Made by a program: the position numbers and the translations under genes
Notes under the pieces: generated by a model
Databases searched by the model: none
What the model saw: only the letters and a program-made list of their open reading frames with translations
Told to the model about the DNA's origin: nothing
In this document: in pieces, positions 1-8,379 of the stretch
How the letters are laid out: every line of letters starts with the position of its first letter
Numbering within the stretch: the first letter of the stretch is position 1
Virus record (IMG/VR): IMGVR_UViG_3300050137_000015
Location: 1-36,337 of that record
DNA from: a virus
DNA length: 36,337 bases
Direction: 5' to 3' (one strand)

Positions 1-435
1 TCGTCTTCTTTGCTTATGTATTTCAGTGGAAACGCCACTAAAACTCCCTTAGACCAAACAGCGACAGGGGGGAATACAGGGAACAGCACTTCGCTGACGT
101 TGACTACAGGAGGGACCGACGCCGCCGCCGGCGAGTTAGTGCTCCTAGTGCTGGGCGCGATTAGCGGTAAATCGACCGGCGCGATGGTTATCGGCTCGCA
201 AAACAACGGACTGTCCCTCACCATCACTTCGACCGTGGCCGCCGCGCAAGTCGCTCGCGGGACTACGACTGGCAACAGCGTGGCAGATTCGGTGTCCGCG
301 TACATTACTCACTCCGGCGTTGGTACGCAGGCGCAGAACGGGGTGCTGGCTTCGTTCAAACTTAGCAGCGGGGTAACGTTTACCGTCATCCCCATTTCTC
401 GTGGCCGCTGGTTCTTCGGTTCGGAGGCGGCGTGA
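1..435 (+). CDS. Partial tail/adhesin-type structural protein (5' end outside window)
   Basis: The frame is open from base 1, so the gene is truncated by the window edge; the TTG at 10 is probably internal. The visible ~144 residues are rich in Thr, Ser, Gly and Ala, with alternating hydrophobic stretches such as GELVLLVLGA, typical of beta-sandwich modules in phage tail fibres. The same style (a GD/GE-L-hydrophobic strand after a Ser/Thr-rich strand) occurs in the first ~200 residues of the large tail protein starting at 5194 and in the small protein at 4839. The gene ends in a GGAGG-containing stretch (423-427) that serves as ribosome-binding site for the ATG at 435. The virion role is inferred from composition and position; no specific family is recognised. 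Confidence 0.6.
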   Translation, partial: SSSLLMYFSGNATKTPLDQTATGGNTGNSTSLTLTTGGTDAAAGELVLLVLGAISGKSTGAMVIGSQNNGLSLTITSTVAAAQVARGTTTGNSVADSVSAYITHSGVGTQAQNGVLASFKLSSGVTFTVIPISRGRWFFGSEAA

Positions 436-839
436 TGCGCCTTCACCTCGTCGGACTCCCCCACACCGAACTAACCGATGAGTTCAGTTGGTACAGTGAA
501 TGTATGAGGACTGGCCGACCCCCTACTCCAGCGGATCAGCGGTTCTGGCTAAAGGTTCACAAGAAGGGGCTTGGGGGATGTTGGCTCTGGCTGGCCACTA
601 AAGACAGTCACGGCTACGGTGTATTTGCCATAGTCAAGGAGAAACGACATCGTTGCGTCGGCGCGCATCGGTGGGCCTACGAGAGGCTTGTCGCCCCAAT
701 TCCGCAGGGCTTAGTCATCGATCACCTGTGTCGTGTGCGCCACTGCGTAAACCCTACTCACATGGAAATAGTCTCTGTTCGCGAGAACACACTTCGCGGC
801 GTCGGCATCACGGCTCAGTACGCGCGACGCAGCCAATGA
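435..839 (+). CDS. HNH endonuclease fused to a duplicated glycosyltransferase N-terminus
   Basis: 134 residues from the ATG at 435, preceded by a good GGAGG. Residues ~1-19 (MRLHLVGLPHTE...SW) repeat the start of the glycosyltransferase at 836. The HNH protein proper begins near residue 24 (MRTGRPPTPADQRFW, ATG 504). It has the usual features: GCWLWL, AHRWAYE (H79), the IDHLCR core (D97, H98) and CVNPTH. Family knowledge: such proteins are Mg-dependent DNA nickers or nucleases and often mobile. A TACAGT hexamer 6 nt before ATG 504 may give independent leaderless expression. The stop overlaps the next start (ATGA, 836-839). The nuclease call is strong; which start is used is uncertain. Confidence 0.85.
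   Translation: MRLHLVGLPHTELTDEFSWYSECMRTGRPPTPADQRFWLKVHKKGLGGCWLWLATKDSHGYGVFAIVKEKRHRCVGAHRWAYERLVAPIPQGLVIDHLCRVRHCVNPTHMEIVSVRENTLRGVGITAQYARRSQ
492..503 (+). promoter_or_regulatory. Putative leaderless -10 element for the HNH gene
   Basis: TACAGT (492-497, fits TANNNT) lies 6 nt before ATG 504, with no Shine-Dalgarno between. Weak alone, but the same geometry precedes the HNH starts at 8380, 16964 and 20646. Confidence 0.3.
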
Positions 840-1843
840 GACTCCATCTAGTCGGGCTGCCCCACACTGAGTTCACGGATTCCTACAGCTGGTGCGCGTT
901 TACGGCCCTCGGACTTACGTTTTCTACCATGATGACCCAACAAGGGCATGAAGTCATTCTCTACGGAGGCGAGCGTACCGACGCGGAATGCTCGGAGTTC
1001 GTTGCCTGTCATGGTCCGGTCAGCACGGAGTTTCACGTACCCGAGTGGACGCAGGACTACTTCTCTAACATGAACGACCGAGTGATACACGAGATGCGCG
1101 AGCGCATTCGCCCCGGTGATTTCATTCTTCTGTCGATGGGGGTCTGTCAGCTACCAATTCAATACGCCTTCCCCAACAACGTCTGCGTCGAGTACTGCGT
1201 TGGCTACGGTGGGTCGACGGCACCGGCACGAGTCTTTCCTAGCGAGGCGTGGCGACACATCATCTACGGGCACCGGGCAGAGAACGTCATGGTCATCCGA
1301 GGAATGTGCACCGATGCGGTAATCCCGCATTTCCTGGACCCGACTAAGTTCCCCGAAGGTAAAGGCGGGGGGTACCTGTTGTTCATGGGCAGGCACGGGT
1401 CGCTGAAGGGCGAGGAGGTTGCCTTACAAGTTGCTGAAGAGACCGGCTTTGAACTTATCGACATCGGACCCGGAGGCAAGGTCGTTGGTCCGAAGGAGCG
1501 CGCGGATTTGATGGGTGGGGCCAGGGCAGTCTTAACCCCGAGTATGTTTCCCGAGCCGTTCTGCCTGGTAGCCATCGAAGCCCAGATGTGCGGGACGCCC
1601 GTGCTTACCACGGATTGGGGTGCGTTCACCGAGACCGTCTCGCAGGGAGAATCCGGCTTCAGGTGCTCCACTATTCCTGAGTTCGTGGAGTCCGCGAAGA
1701 AGATTGGCGAACTTGACAGGAACCTGGTACGCGAGCGGGCGCTCTCTCTCTACTCCACCGACGCCATTGGTCCTCAGTACGAGCGGTTTTTCCAACGTCT
1801 TAAGGTAATCTATCCGGAGAGGTTTCCAGAAGGGGTGGTGTGA
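836..1843 (+). CDS. Glycosyltransferase, GT4-like (group 1)
   Basis: 335 residues from ATG 836 (MRLHLVGLPHTEFTDSYSW). The frame stays open further upstream, but that extension is antisense-like and overlaps the HNH gene. Residues ~180-300 form the C-terminal Rossmann half of a GT-B enzyme: YLLFMGRHGSLKG, then FPEPFCLVAIEA, an intact EX7E-type motif (E240/E248), and MCGTPVLTTDWGAFTE. Family knowledge: retaining sugar transfer from a nucleotide-sugar. Substrate is unknown; virion proteins, phage DNA or host cell-wall glycans are possible. No Shine-Dalgarno precedes 836, so translation likely depends on coupling to the HNH stop (ATGA). The native ribosome-binding site seems to remain in front of the duplicated 5' end at 435. 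Confidence 0.85.
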   Translation: MRLHLVGLPHTEFTDSYSWCAFTALGLTFSTMMTQQGHEVILYGGERTDAECSEFVACHGPVSTEFHVPEWTQDYFSNMNDRVIHEMRERIRPGDFILLSMGVCQLPIQYAFPNNVCVEYCVGYGGSTAPARVFPSEAWRHIIYGHRAENVMVIRGMCTDAVIPHFLDPTKFPEGKGGGYLLFMGRHGSLKGEEVALQVAEETGFELIDIGPGGKVVGPKERADLMGGARAVLTPSMFPEPFCLVAIEAQMCGTPVLTTDWGAFTETVSQGESGFRCSTIPEFVESAKKIGELDRNLVRERALSLYSTDAIGPQYERFFQRLKVIYPERFPEGVV

Positions 1844-2163
1844 TGGTCTCCCAATATGACACGCTCAACCCGTACGATGGACTTAGCCTTTACGACACAG
1901 GCGGAGGAATAGTAATCGTGGCGAATACCGACGTAGGCTGGCAAGCGGTCCTCAATCAACTAGCGGGGACCAAGAACCTGGGCGAGAACGCGGCGGCCAA
2001 TGCCTACGCCGGGACTTCGAACCTGGGGATACTCGCAGCACTCAATACAAAAGCCGGTACGAATCACAACGACATCAACCTTGTGTGCAATGAAATTGCG
2101 GGGACCACCGGGCTTGAGGCTCTGGCAGCCCTCAATCTCAAAGCAGGCAACAGCCGCCCATGA
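1843..2163 (+). CDS. Small 15-residue-repeat structural protein
   Basis: 106 residues from ATG 1843 (TGATG overlap with the preceding stop; a GTG at 1840 is possible). Residues 41-100 are four consecutive 15-residue repeats of the pattern AGTxxLxxxAAxNxx: 41-55, 56-70, 71-85 and 86-100. The third copy is most diverged and holds the only Cys. The protein is Ala/Asn/Gly-rich with one Trp near residue 33. Similar short repeat proteins occur near tail genes in actinophage-like genomes (recollection, unsearched). The repeat suggests a solenoid or tail-decoration role. It lies between two glycosyltransferases, so it could be a glycan acceptor, but that is speculation. Confidence 0.65.
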   Translation: MVSQYDTLNPYDGLSLYDTGGGIVIVANTDVGWQAVLNQLAGTKNLGENAAANAYAGTSNLGILAALNTKAGTNHNDINLVCNEIAGTTGLEALAALNLKAGNSRP

Positions 2164-2516
2164 CCACGAGGGATATTCCAGTCGAATCAATCTACGAATC
2201 TCACACCGGTCAGCACACTGACTGTCCACCTTGTTTCGCAATCAAACTGAGAACCGTGCAATTCCAAGGGATGGAAGCTGGACAGCACCGCTTCACGGAT
2301 AAAGAACGTGACAGGGATCTCCGCGAATATAAGAAACTCAGGCAGCAGGGCTACCAGCCCCGGAATGTCTTCGGCTCCGCTGAACTCGCCGCCCAAGCCC
2401 ATTCATCCTTTGAAGTGGAACACAAGGTAGTCATGGCACCAAATATCCGCAAGGAGATGGAGTCCCAGATGAACGCTGCTAAAGAGATGTTGGGCGTTCC
2501 GGAGGGACTGAAGTAA
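2160..2516 (+). CDS. Hypothetical phage protein, charged
   Basis: 118 residues, ATGA overlap with the previous stop (2160-2163). The N-terminus has a CPPC motif around residues 22-25 in a His-containing context. The middle is highly charged (DKERDRDLREYKKLRQQGY) and probably helical, and the C-terminus looks amphipathic. The end overlaps the next start (TAATG at 2514-2518). No family recognised. Its place between a repeat protein and a glycosyltransferase in a coupled operon suggests a late, virion-associated role. Confidence 0.6.
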   Translation: MTTRDIPVESIYESHTGQHTDCPPCFAIKLRTVQFQGMEAGQHRFTDKERDRDLREYKKLRQQGYQPRNVFGSAELAAQAHSSFEVEHKVVMAPNIRKEMESQMNAAKEMLGVPEGLK

Positions 2517-3946
2517 TGGCTCGTTTAAACCTACTTTATGTTCACAATGACCAGTTAGGGTATGGACGATTAGGAGTTTGTCTTGCAGCCGCCGTGAAGC
2601 GTGCGGGTGTGGAAATCTTCGATGACCTCCCGAACCCTCAAGGCTCTGACGCTCAGAAGTTCATCCCTCACACCAACGGCAGAACTGGAGTGTGCGCTCA
2701 CGCTTCTTGGGTTTCAACTCCAGGACATTACCGAGGCAGATGGGAGGGTCAGAGCGCATCCATCCTGACGATGTGGGAATCGAACCTTTTGCCTGAACCC
2801 TTTAGGGAGTCGTTGGATGTCTTCGATACCATCGTCGTCCCCAGCCAGCAGAACCAGGAACTGTTTTCTCGCTACCACAACAACGTAAAATTCGTTCCTC
2901 TCGGCATTGACCCGACTGAATGGTTCCCGGTGGAGCGCCCGAAGTTAGACCCGGAATACTTCACCTTCCTCATCTCTGGTGGTGGCCATCGCAAAGGCTC
3001 AGACCTCGTAATCAAAGCATTCCGTAAGGTGTTCGATGGTCGTGTCCCTGATGGCCCTCGTCCACGTCTATTCCTCCACTCAGCCAAGCGAGACGAGACG
3101 CCCAACGATGACCGCATTGAACTCATCACCGGCAAGTTGGACCCGTATGAAGAGCGTGCGTTCTACGCCATGTGCCACGTCTACGTCCAGCCGTCCAGGG
3201 GTGAGGGATTTGGGCTACGTCCCTTGCAGGCCATGGCGCAGGGCATGCCAACGATTGCCACCAACGCTCACGGCCATGCCGCGTTTGGGGACCTAATTAC
3301 CTACCCGCTGGGGTTCTCACTACAGGAAACTCCGCCCCAAGCATTCCATCACGGCCCCGCAGGTTCATGGTGGGAGCCGGACTTCGATGAACTGTGTCTC
3401 GCGATGGAAGACGCCTATCTCAACTACGACAAAGCGGTATTCAGGGCACGCGTCAACGCCGAAGTCATTGGCCGAGAGTTCACCTGGGATGAGACGGCAC
3501 GGAAATACCTCGATGCAATAGGCCGAGAGAACCTAGAACTTCCTGACGTAGAACCGGTGACGTGGTTGGAACCCACACCCCGTCGTTACCTGGTGCGCTC
3601 GATTAAACCTCATTTATTTGAAGTCGGGGGATTGCAGTACAGAATTGAGCCGGGAAAGGACTACTGGGAACCTGCGGACGTGAAGCGCGTCCTCTTCGAT
3701 GCAGGATTGTTGGACCTTTCTTGCCTGCCTCAGAACATGATGGTGAACGGTGATGCGGAAGACGGTGCGCCGAACATGGTTCTCTTGGAATCCGGTCTCA
3801 CCCCGGAGCAGTTTGAACGCATACCGAACTATTCCGCTTCTCATGCTCTCTGTATCACCTGCGGGCAAAAGTTGAATACGAATAATCCCACGCTTGAAGA
3901 GGTTGAGGCAATGCCAATGCCAAGGGAGAGCGCGTGGCAACTTTAG
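2516..3946 (+). CDS. Glycosyltransferase, GT4-like, with C-terminal extension
   Basis: 476 residues. Residues ~1-130 are the N-terminal GT-B half, with a SILTMWESN segment and FVPLGIDPTEW at the interdomain link. Residues ~148-330 are the nucleotide-sugar-binding half: FLISGGGHRKGSDL, then RGEGFGLRPLQAMAQGMP. The EX7E-type motif has Gln (Q238) where the second Glu is usual, so activity or donor choice could differ. Residues ~350-476 are an extra domain without a recognised family, including a CITC pair near the end. The strand-coupled start (TAATG) places it in the tail operon. Family assignment is firm; substrate unknown. It is the second glycosyltransferase of the cluster and not a close copy of the first. 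Confidence 0.88.
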   Translation: MARLNLLYVHNDQLGYGRLGVCLAAAVKRAGVEIFDDLPNPQGSDAQKFIPHTNGRTGVCAHASWVSTPGHYRGRWEGQSASILTMWESNLLPEPFRESLDVFDTIVVPSQQNQELFSRYHNNVKFVPLGIDPTEWFPVERPKLDPEYFTFLISGGGHRKGSDLVIKAFRKVFDGRVPDGPRPRLFLHSAKRDETPNDDRIELITGKLDPYEERAFYAMCHVYVQPSRGEGFGLRPLQAMAQGMPTIATNAHGHAAFGDLITYPLGFSLQETPPQAFHHGPAGSWWEPDFDELCLAMEDAYLNYDKAVFRARVNAEVIGREFTWDETARKYLDAIGRENLELPDVEPVTWLEPTPRRYLVRSIKPHLFEVGGLQYRIEPGKDYWEPADVKRVLFDAGLLDLSCLPQNMMVNGDAEDGAPNMVLLESGLTPEQFERIPNYSASHALCITCGQKLNTNNPTLEEVEAMPMPRESAWQL

Positions 3947-4839
3947 GTTCTATGATCAGTCAAACTCTCCGCAGGGTGCAGCCGGGTCAACAGGTAGAAG
4001 CCCTGACGCTCAATGGCTCTTACACCGCTGGCGCAACGTCCTTAGTAGTCTCCGACCCCGCCGGAACCATCCTTCCCTCCCTGCGCCCTGAGACAGTCTG
4101 CGCCATCGACCTGGAACTCTTCTACGTCCAAGCCGTGAGTGGAACGACAGTCACGGTTGTACCCGGCTACCTAGGCTCAACCACCGCCAACCATTCCTCG
4201 GGGGCGATGGTCTACCTCAACCCTCGCTTCAGCGCCTTTGACATCATGCAGGCAATCAATGATGACTTGAACGACCTATGTTCACCAGAGAACAATCTCT
4301 ACCAGGTCAGTTCAGTGGAGATAACCTACAACCCCGCGACCGTGGGCTACGACCTCACCGGGGTGACGGGCTTAATCGACATCCTCAGCATCCAGCAGAA
4401 GCAGCCCTACCCCATTGGCTACTGGGTGCCCTTCCCCCGCAAGAAGTGGACCTTGACCGCGGGCGCTGATACCACCGTGTTCCCTTCCGGCTACGCCCTG
4501 CGTCTGAATGAAGGCGGCTATCCCGGTATGCCGTTCCGCGTCACGTACAAATCCCAGTTCGCGCCATTTGTCAATCTCACGGACGACGCGACGACCGTCT
4601 GCGGTCTGTCCTCCACCATGTACGACTTACCTCCGTTGGGTGCGATGGTGGCGATTGTCGCTCCGCGTGAAGTGAAGCGCAACCAGATCGACTCAGCCCC
4701 AGACTCGCGTAGGGCCACGGAAGTCCCGCCCGGTGCGGTGATGAACTCCGTCGCGCAGGTCCTTGCTTTAAGGCAGCGCCGTATCAACGCCGAAGCCTCT
4801 CGTCTGCACCAGTTGTATGGAAGTCAAGCCGGTAGATAG
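3934..4839 (+). CDS. Virion structural protein (tail/neck-type)
   Basis: 301 residues starting at GTG 3934, chosen because of the AAGGGAGAG stretch about 5 nt upstream; it overlaps the glycosyltransferase end by 13 nt. Residues ~20-95 form a beta-rich segment (GATSLVVSDP, DLELFYVQAVSGTTVTVVPGYLGST, then NPRFSAFDIMQAINDDLNDL). I associate this arrangement with conserved structural proteins of siphovirus and podovirus actinophages. The C-terminus is helical and basic (VLALRQRRINAEASRLHQ). A connector or tail-tube-adaptor role is plausible. The structural call rests on pattern memory and context. Confidence 0.65.
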   Translation: MATLGSMISQTLRRVQPGQQVEALTLNGSYTAGATSLVVSDPAGTILPSLRPETVCAIDLELFYVQAVSGTTVTVVPGYLGSTTANHSSGAMVYLNPRFSAFDIMQAINDDLNDLCSPENNLYQVSSVEITYNPATVGYDLTGVTGLIDILSIQQKQPYPIGYWVPFPRKKWTLTAGADTTVFPSGYALRLNEGGYPGMPFRVTYKSQFAPFVNLTDDATTVCGLSSTMYDLPPLGAMVAIVAPREVKRNQIDSAPDSRRATEVPPGAVMNSVAQVLALRQRRINAEASRLHQLYGSQAGR

Positions 4840-5147
4840 TGGCGATCTCTGCCGTAGGTTCGTTGGCGGTCTCTAATCAACTCACTACTCTTGCGGTCAG
4901 TCCAACAGCCACCGGTGACATTCTGGTGCTCTTGGCCAACGGCCGGTTAGGCAACAATATTACGGGTGTCTCGGGAGGCGGCGCAACGCACAACATCAAC
5001 ATCTCGCCCGGGGCCATCGTCATCAATCCCGCACCCGGGAATGACGCGGCCTCACTCGCGCAGACTCACGTCATGGTCGAGGACGCCCTAGATCAGTTGC
5101 TAAGTGAGTACCTGGCGGGCTCTACACCGTTGACGGCGGCGGGATAA
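4839..5147 (+). CDS. Small chimeric tail-associated protein
   Basis: 102 residues from GTG 4839, overlapping the preceding TAG by one base. Residues ~1-47 (SAVGSLAVSNQLTTLAVSP, then GDILVLLANG) look like the first strands of the beta module found at 5194, but the module stops at GVSGGGATH. Residues ~50-102 switch to INISPGAIVINPAPGND followed by an amphipathic helix (VMVEDALDQLLSEYL). It could be a truncated fibre module joined to an oligomerising tail. The following 15-codon ORF is coupled through TAATGA. Confidence 0.6.
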   Translation: MAISAVGSLAVSNQLTTLAVSPTATGDILVLLANGRLGNNITGVSGGGATHNINISPGAIVINPAPGNDAASLAQTHVMVEDALDQLLSEYLAGSTPLTAAG

Positions 5148-5194
5148 TGAGCGTCACGTTCGGTACTGAGCAATTAGAAAATGGTAGTGCGTAA
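5147..5194 (+). CDS. 15-residue coupled ORF (possible module remnant)
   Basis: ATG 5147 to TAA 5192-5194 encodes MSVTFGTEQLENGSA. The start overlaps the previous stop (TAATGA) and the stop overlaps the next start (TAATG). It looks like the first residues of a fibre module that lost its body, or a translational-coupling leader for the large tail gene. Too short to assign. Confidence 0.35.
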   Translation: MSVTFGTEQLENGSA

Positions 5195-8100
5195 TGTCGC
5201 TCGTTCAAAACGGCGATACCGGAACACTAATAGCTTCAGGGAGCGCCGGAACAGTTCTTCCCGCTAATACCACCATCGGCAATACTGTGGTTCTTTTGAT
5301 TGGGGCTCAATCGGCGACGGCTGGAATCGTGAGTGCGGTGTCGAGTTCTATTGGAACCTTTACCAAAGTTGTGGCCGTAGGCAACGCCACCATTGGGGGA
5401 GAGCAAGAATTCTGGGTATGTCTCGACGCGACCGGCGCGGCGAAGACGATAACAGTAACCACCACGGGTGCGGTGACATGGCGCGCGCTCGCTAGTGAGT
5501 GGCCCGGTATTGCTACCAGCGCGGTGACGGGGGGAACCAGCACCGGAACGAGCGCGGCACCGGCGATAACGGTGACACCTGTCGAAGCGGGCGACCTTAT
5601 CTTCACTGGCATGGAGACAAACCGAGTAATGAGCGCAGGCCCCGCCAGCCCGTGGACATTTTACAATGCAGGTGTCTTCAACTTTGCGAACGGCAAGGGC
5701 CTCGCGTGGCAACAGGTAAGTTCAACGACACCCATCACAGCAACGTGGGCTCAGACAAGCGACGCGTACGCCGCGATAGGGCTAATTGTCGAGGGGTTGT
5801 ACTCCGCACCATCGATACCGACCCTCACATCACCCGCCAATGCAATTTACGATGATGTAGCAGTCAGTCAGGTCTTCACTGCGACTTACAATTCGACCGA
5901 CGGAACAAGTCAGAACAAATACGCGCTGAGACTCAAACTCAGTGGTGGTTCATACGGCTACTGGAATGGTACTGACTTCAGCTCGTCAACGGCAGTGTGG
6001 AACACGATCACGACCTTGCCCGGAGCAAGTTTCAGCGTCACCGTTCCCTACGGAACGACGGTACCGAGCGGGACGTTCACCAACGGCTACACGTACGACT
6101 GGTCCTTCGCTTCGCAGGAGGCGGGTGCCAACGACCAGGGGAGTTTCGCCACTGACTTCGTGCTGAACACGCAGGCGGCTCCGACCGTCACCGTCACGGC
6201 TCCGACCGGGACAACGTCCTCGGCCTACCCAGCTGTCACGTGGACCGAGACACTCGGGAGCACGGCTCAGACGGCCTACCAGGTAATCGTGGAGTTCGGG
6301 GGCTACGGAACCATCCCCGGGGCTGGCGCGCAGGTGTGGAATAGCGGAGTGGTGGCGTCCAATGCCCTCGCCACGACGACCGCTGTCCTGCTCTCGCCGA
6401 ATACCTACCGGTTCTTCGTCCAGGTCACCGAGACCAACGGTATGACGAGCGCGTGGGGTTACAGCACGACGACGGTTTCGGGCCTCATCGCGGAAGTCCC
6501 CGGCACGTACGACGTGGCCATCGCCGGTCACGGCTACATGATCGACACCACCTTCGAGTTCGGACGTAGGGACTCCTTCAGACACTCCAGCATTCCCGCT
6601 CAGAGGGACGCGACTGATGTCACCAATCAACCCGGCGAAGCCACCATCAACCCAGCCGGACTATGGCGAAGCGAGTTCAACGACTGGTCGATGGGCTCGG
6701 GCCAGTTGTTCGTTGATCGGAAAGACTCTCAACCTAACCGCTACCACCACAGCCAGGGAACGGATGTCTTCACCAGGAAGTGGTACGCCTCGCTCTTAAA
6801 GGACACCACGCAACTCATCGCGGATACCGATACCGCCTGCCAGATTCTGGTGGTCAACAGCTACATCTTCAAGCTGAACTCCAGCGGCGTCAGCTATTCG
6901 ACCAACGGAACCAGTTATACCGCGATTACCGGACTCAGCGGGACGCCGGTGATGATGTGCAGCGATGGCTTCACGGTCTATATTGCCTGCGGGACGGGCG
7001 GGGTGTACACGGCAGTCGGTGGCACGGTCGCCGCTGTTGCGCAACTGGTGAACGTCACTTCCAACAACGTGTACTTCGTGGCCTACTGTTCTAATGTCCT
7101 CCTGGTAGCGAACGGAGCGTCGCTCTACCAGGTCACTACGTCAATCACCTCCTGGCCTACCGCGCTCATCACCCAAGCCCAAGCGACGTGGACGTGGAAT
7201 AGCGCCTGCGGAGGCAACGGGTGGATTTATATCGGGGGATTCGCTGGCGCGAGCGGGGGAAGCGCCTCCGTCTCCAGTGTCTTTAAGACCCAGTTCATGT
7301 CCGATGGGACGACGCTGACGGCTCCGACCGTCGCTACCCCGCTGCCTCCGGGGGAAATCGTCTACTCCCTCTTCGCCTTCGTGAACTACATCCTCATGGG
7401 AACGTCTCTAGGGATGAGGTTCTGTCAGACCTTGGGATTGATAGACCCCTCCGGTCAGGACACCGGGCTCTTAAAAATTGGCCCGATCATCCCTAACTTG
7501 CAGGAGACCTGCACCAAACCCGTTCGCTGCTTCACGGCGAACCAGAGGTTCGTCTACTTCGGCTGGTCGAACTACTCCGCCTCGACGGTGAACGCCACCG
7601 ATACCTGCACCGGGCTTGGATGGCTGGACATCTCTACGTTCACGGGAGAGCAGACCCCGGCCTATTCCTCCAATCTCATGGTGGGGGGAACGGGAGAGAT
7701 TACCTCACTGGACTGGTTCAACGGCGCGCCGGTCTTCACCGTCCAGGGCCAGGGCGTCTACACCGCCGCCTCGACCTACGTCTCTTCAGGGAATATCTAC
7801 TCCGGCTACATCGCCTTTAGAATCCCGGACCAGAAGATTCTCGTGGCCTACTCGGTAGACACGACCTCCACTGCTTCGAGCGTCAGCGCGACGATCAACC
7901 AGGACGACGCGAACACCTACTCACTCGGCACCGTGAACGGGACGACCAACCTGTTCTCGGTACCCCAGATATACGGTGAACTCTTCGAGACGGACCTGAC
8001 GCTTAACGCGACGAGTTCTAACACCGTGCCAACCGTCCTTCGTCGGGCCACGCTGCAAGCCTTCCCCGCCATCACCGCGGGCAAGTACATCATCACCGCC

Positions 8101-8352
8101 CTGCGCTTCTGGGATGAGGTCGAGACCAGGGCCGGGCGGCGCGGGTTCTACGTCTACCAGGAACTCGCGTTCCTAGAATCCCTGCGCCAAACGCAGACGG
8201 TCGTCACCTATCAGGAGGGAACGAACACCTGGTCCGTGGTGGTGGATAACATCGACTTCGTGGAATATATGCCGAGCGGACTACCAGCGGGAGGATTCCA
8301 GGGCATAAACACTGTGACCCTCAAGACCGCATCAAGTGGATTGCTCACGTAG
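5194..8352 (+). CDS. Large tail fibre / minor tail protein
   Basis: 1052 residues. Residues ~1-200 are a Ser/Thr/Gly-rich beta module (with TVVLLIGAQSA, ITVTPVEAGDLIFTG). Residues ~205-320 and ~328-430 resemble two fibronectin-III-like domains (PSIPTLTSPANA..., then PTVTVTAPTGTTSSAYPAVTW). Residues ~435-1052 form a long aromatic- and Gly-rich region with repeated strand patterns (TDTACQILVVNSYIFKLNSS, SDGFTVYIACGTGGVY, FVAYCSNVLLVANG) that suggest a beta-propeller or receptor-binding body. Virion tail tip or fibre is the likely location, with host-surface recognition the likely job. It is the last gene of the leftmost block and is followed by an HNH insertion. Confidence 0.8.
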   Translation: MSLVQNGDTGTLIASGSAGTVLPANTTIGNTVVLLIGAQSATAGIVSAVSSSIGTFTKVVAVGNATIGGEQEFWVCLDATGAAKTITVTTTGAVTWRALASEWPGIATSAVTGGTSTGTSAAPAITVTPVEAGDLIFTGMETNRVMSAGPASPWTFYNAGVFNFANGKGLAWQQVSSTTPITATWAQTSDAYAAIGLIVEGLYSAPSIPTLTSPANAIYDDVAVSQVFTATYNSTDGTSQNKYALRLKLSGGSYGYWNGTDFSSSTAVWNTITTLPGASFSVTVPYGTTVPSGTFTNGYTYDWSFASQEAGANDQGSFATDFVLNTQAAPTVTVTAPTGTTSSAYPAVTWTETLGSTAQTAYQVIVEFGGYGTIPGAGAQVWNSGVVASNALATTTAVLLSPNTYRFFVQVTETNGMTSAWGYSTTTVSGLIAEVPGTYDVAIAGHGYMIDTTFEFGRRDSFRHSSIPAQRDATDVTNQPGEATINPAGLWRSEFNDWSMGSGQLFVDRKDSQPNRYHHSQGTDVFTRKWYASLLKDTTQLIADTDTACQILVVNSYIFKLNSSGVSYSTNGTSYTAITGLSGTPVMMCSDGFTVYIACGTGGVYTAVGGTVAAVAQLVNVTSNNVYFVAYCSNVLLVANGASLYQVTTSITSWPTALITQAQATWTWNSACGGNGWIYIGGFAGASGGSASVSSVFKTQFMSDGTTLTAPTVATPLPPGEIVYSLFAFVNYILMGTSLGMRFCQTLGLIDPSGQDTGLLKIGPIIPNLQETCTKPVRCFTANQRFVYFGWSNYSASTVNATDTCTGLGWLDISTFTGEQTPAYSSNLMVGGTGEITSLDWFNGAPVFTVQGQGVYTAASTYVSSGNIYSGYIAFRIPDQKILVAYSVDTTSTASSVSATINQDDANTYSLGTVNGTTNLFSVPQIYGELFETDLTLNATSSNTVPTVLRRATLQAFPAITAGKYIITALRFWDEVETRAGRRGFYVYQELAFLESLRQTQTVVTYQEGTNTWSVVVDNIDFVEYMPSGLPAGGFQGINTVTLKTASSGLLT

Positions 8353-8367
8353 ACATAAGAAACCTTA

Positions 8368-8379
8368 TATAATTGTGAC
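8368..8379 (+). promoter_or_regulatory. Putative leaderless promoter -10 (TATAAT)
   Basis: A perfect TATAAT at 8368-8373 sits 6 nt before the HNH ATG at 8380, so transcription would begin at or next to the start codon. No Shine-Dalgarno is present and no clear -35 is seen. This fits leaderless expression as common in actinobacteria. Confidence 0.5.

Noticed and set aside
653-835. N-terminal extension of the glycosyltransferase frame upstream of ATG 836
   Set aside because: It lies wholly inside the HNH gene in another frame, and the true N-terminus is fixed by the duplicated MRLHLVGLPHTE start.
5986-6630. 214-residue minus-strand ORF inside the tail protein gene
   Set aside because: Antisense shadow of a GC-rich gene, with no start context or domain.
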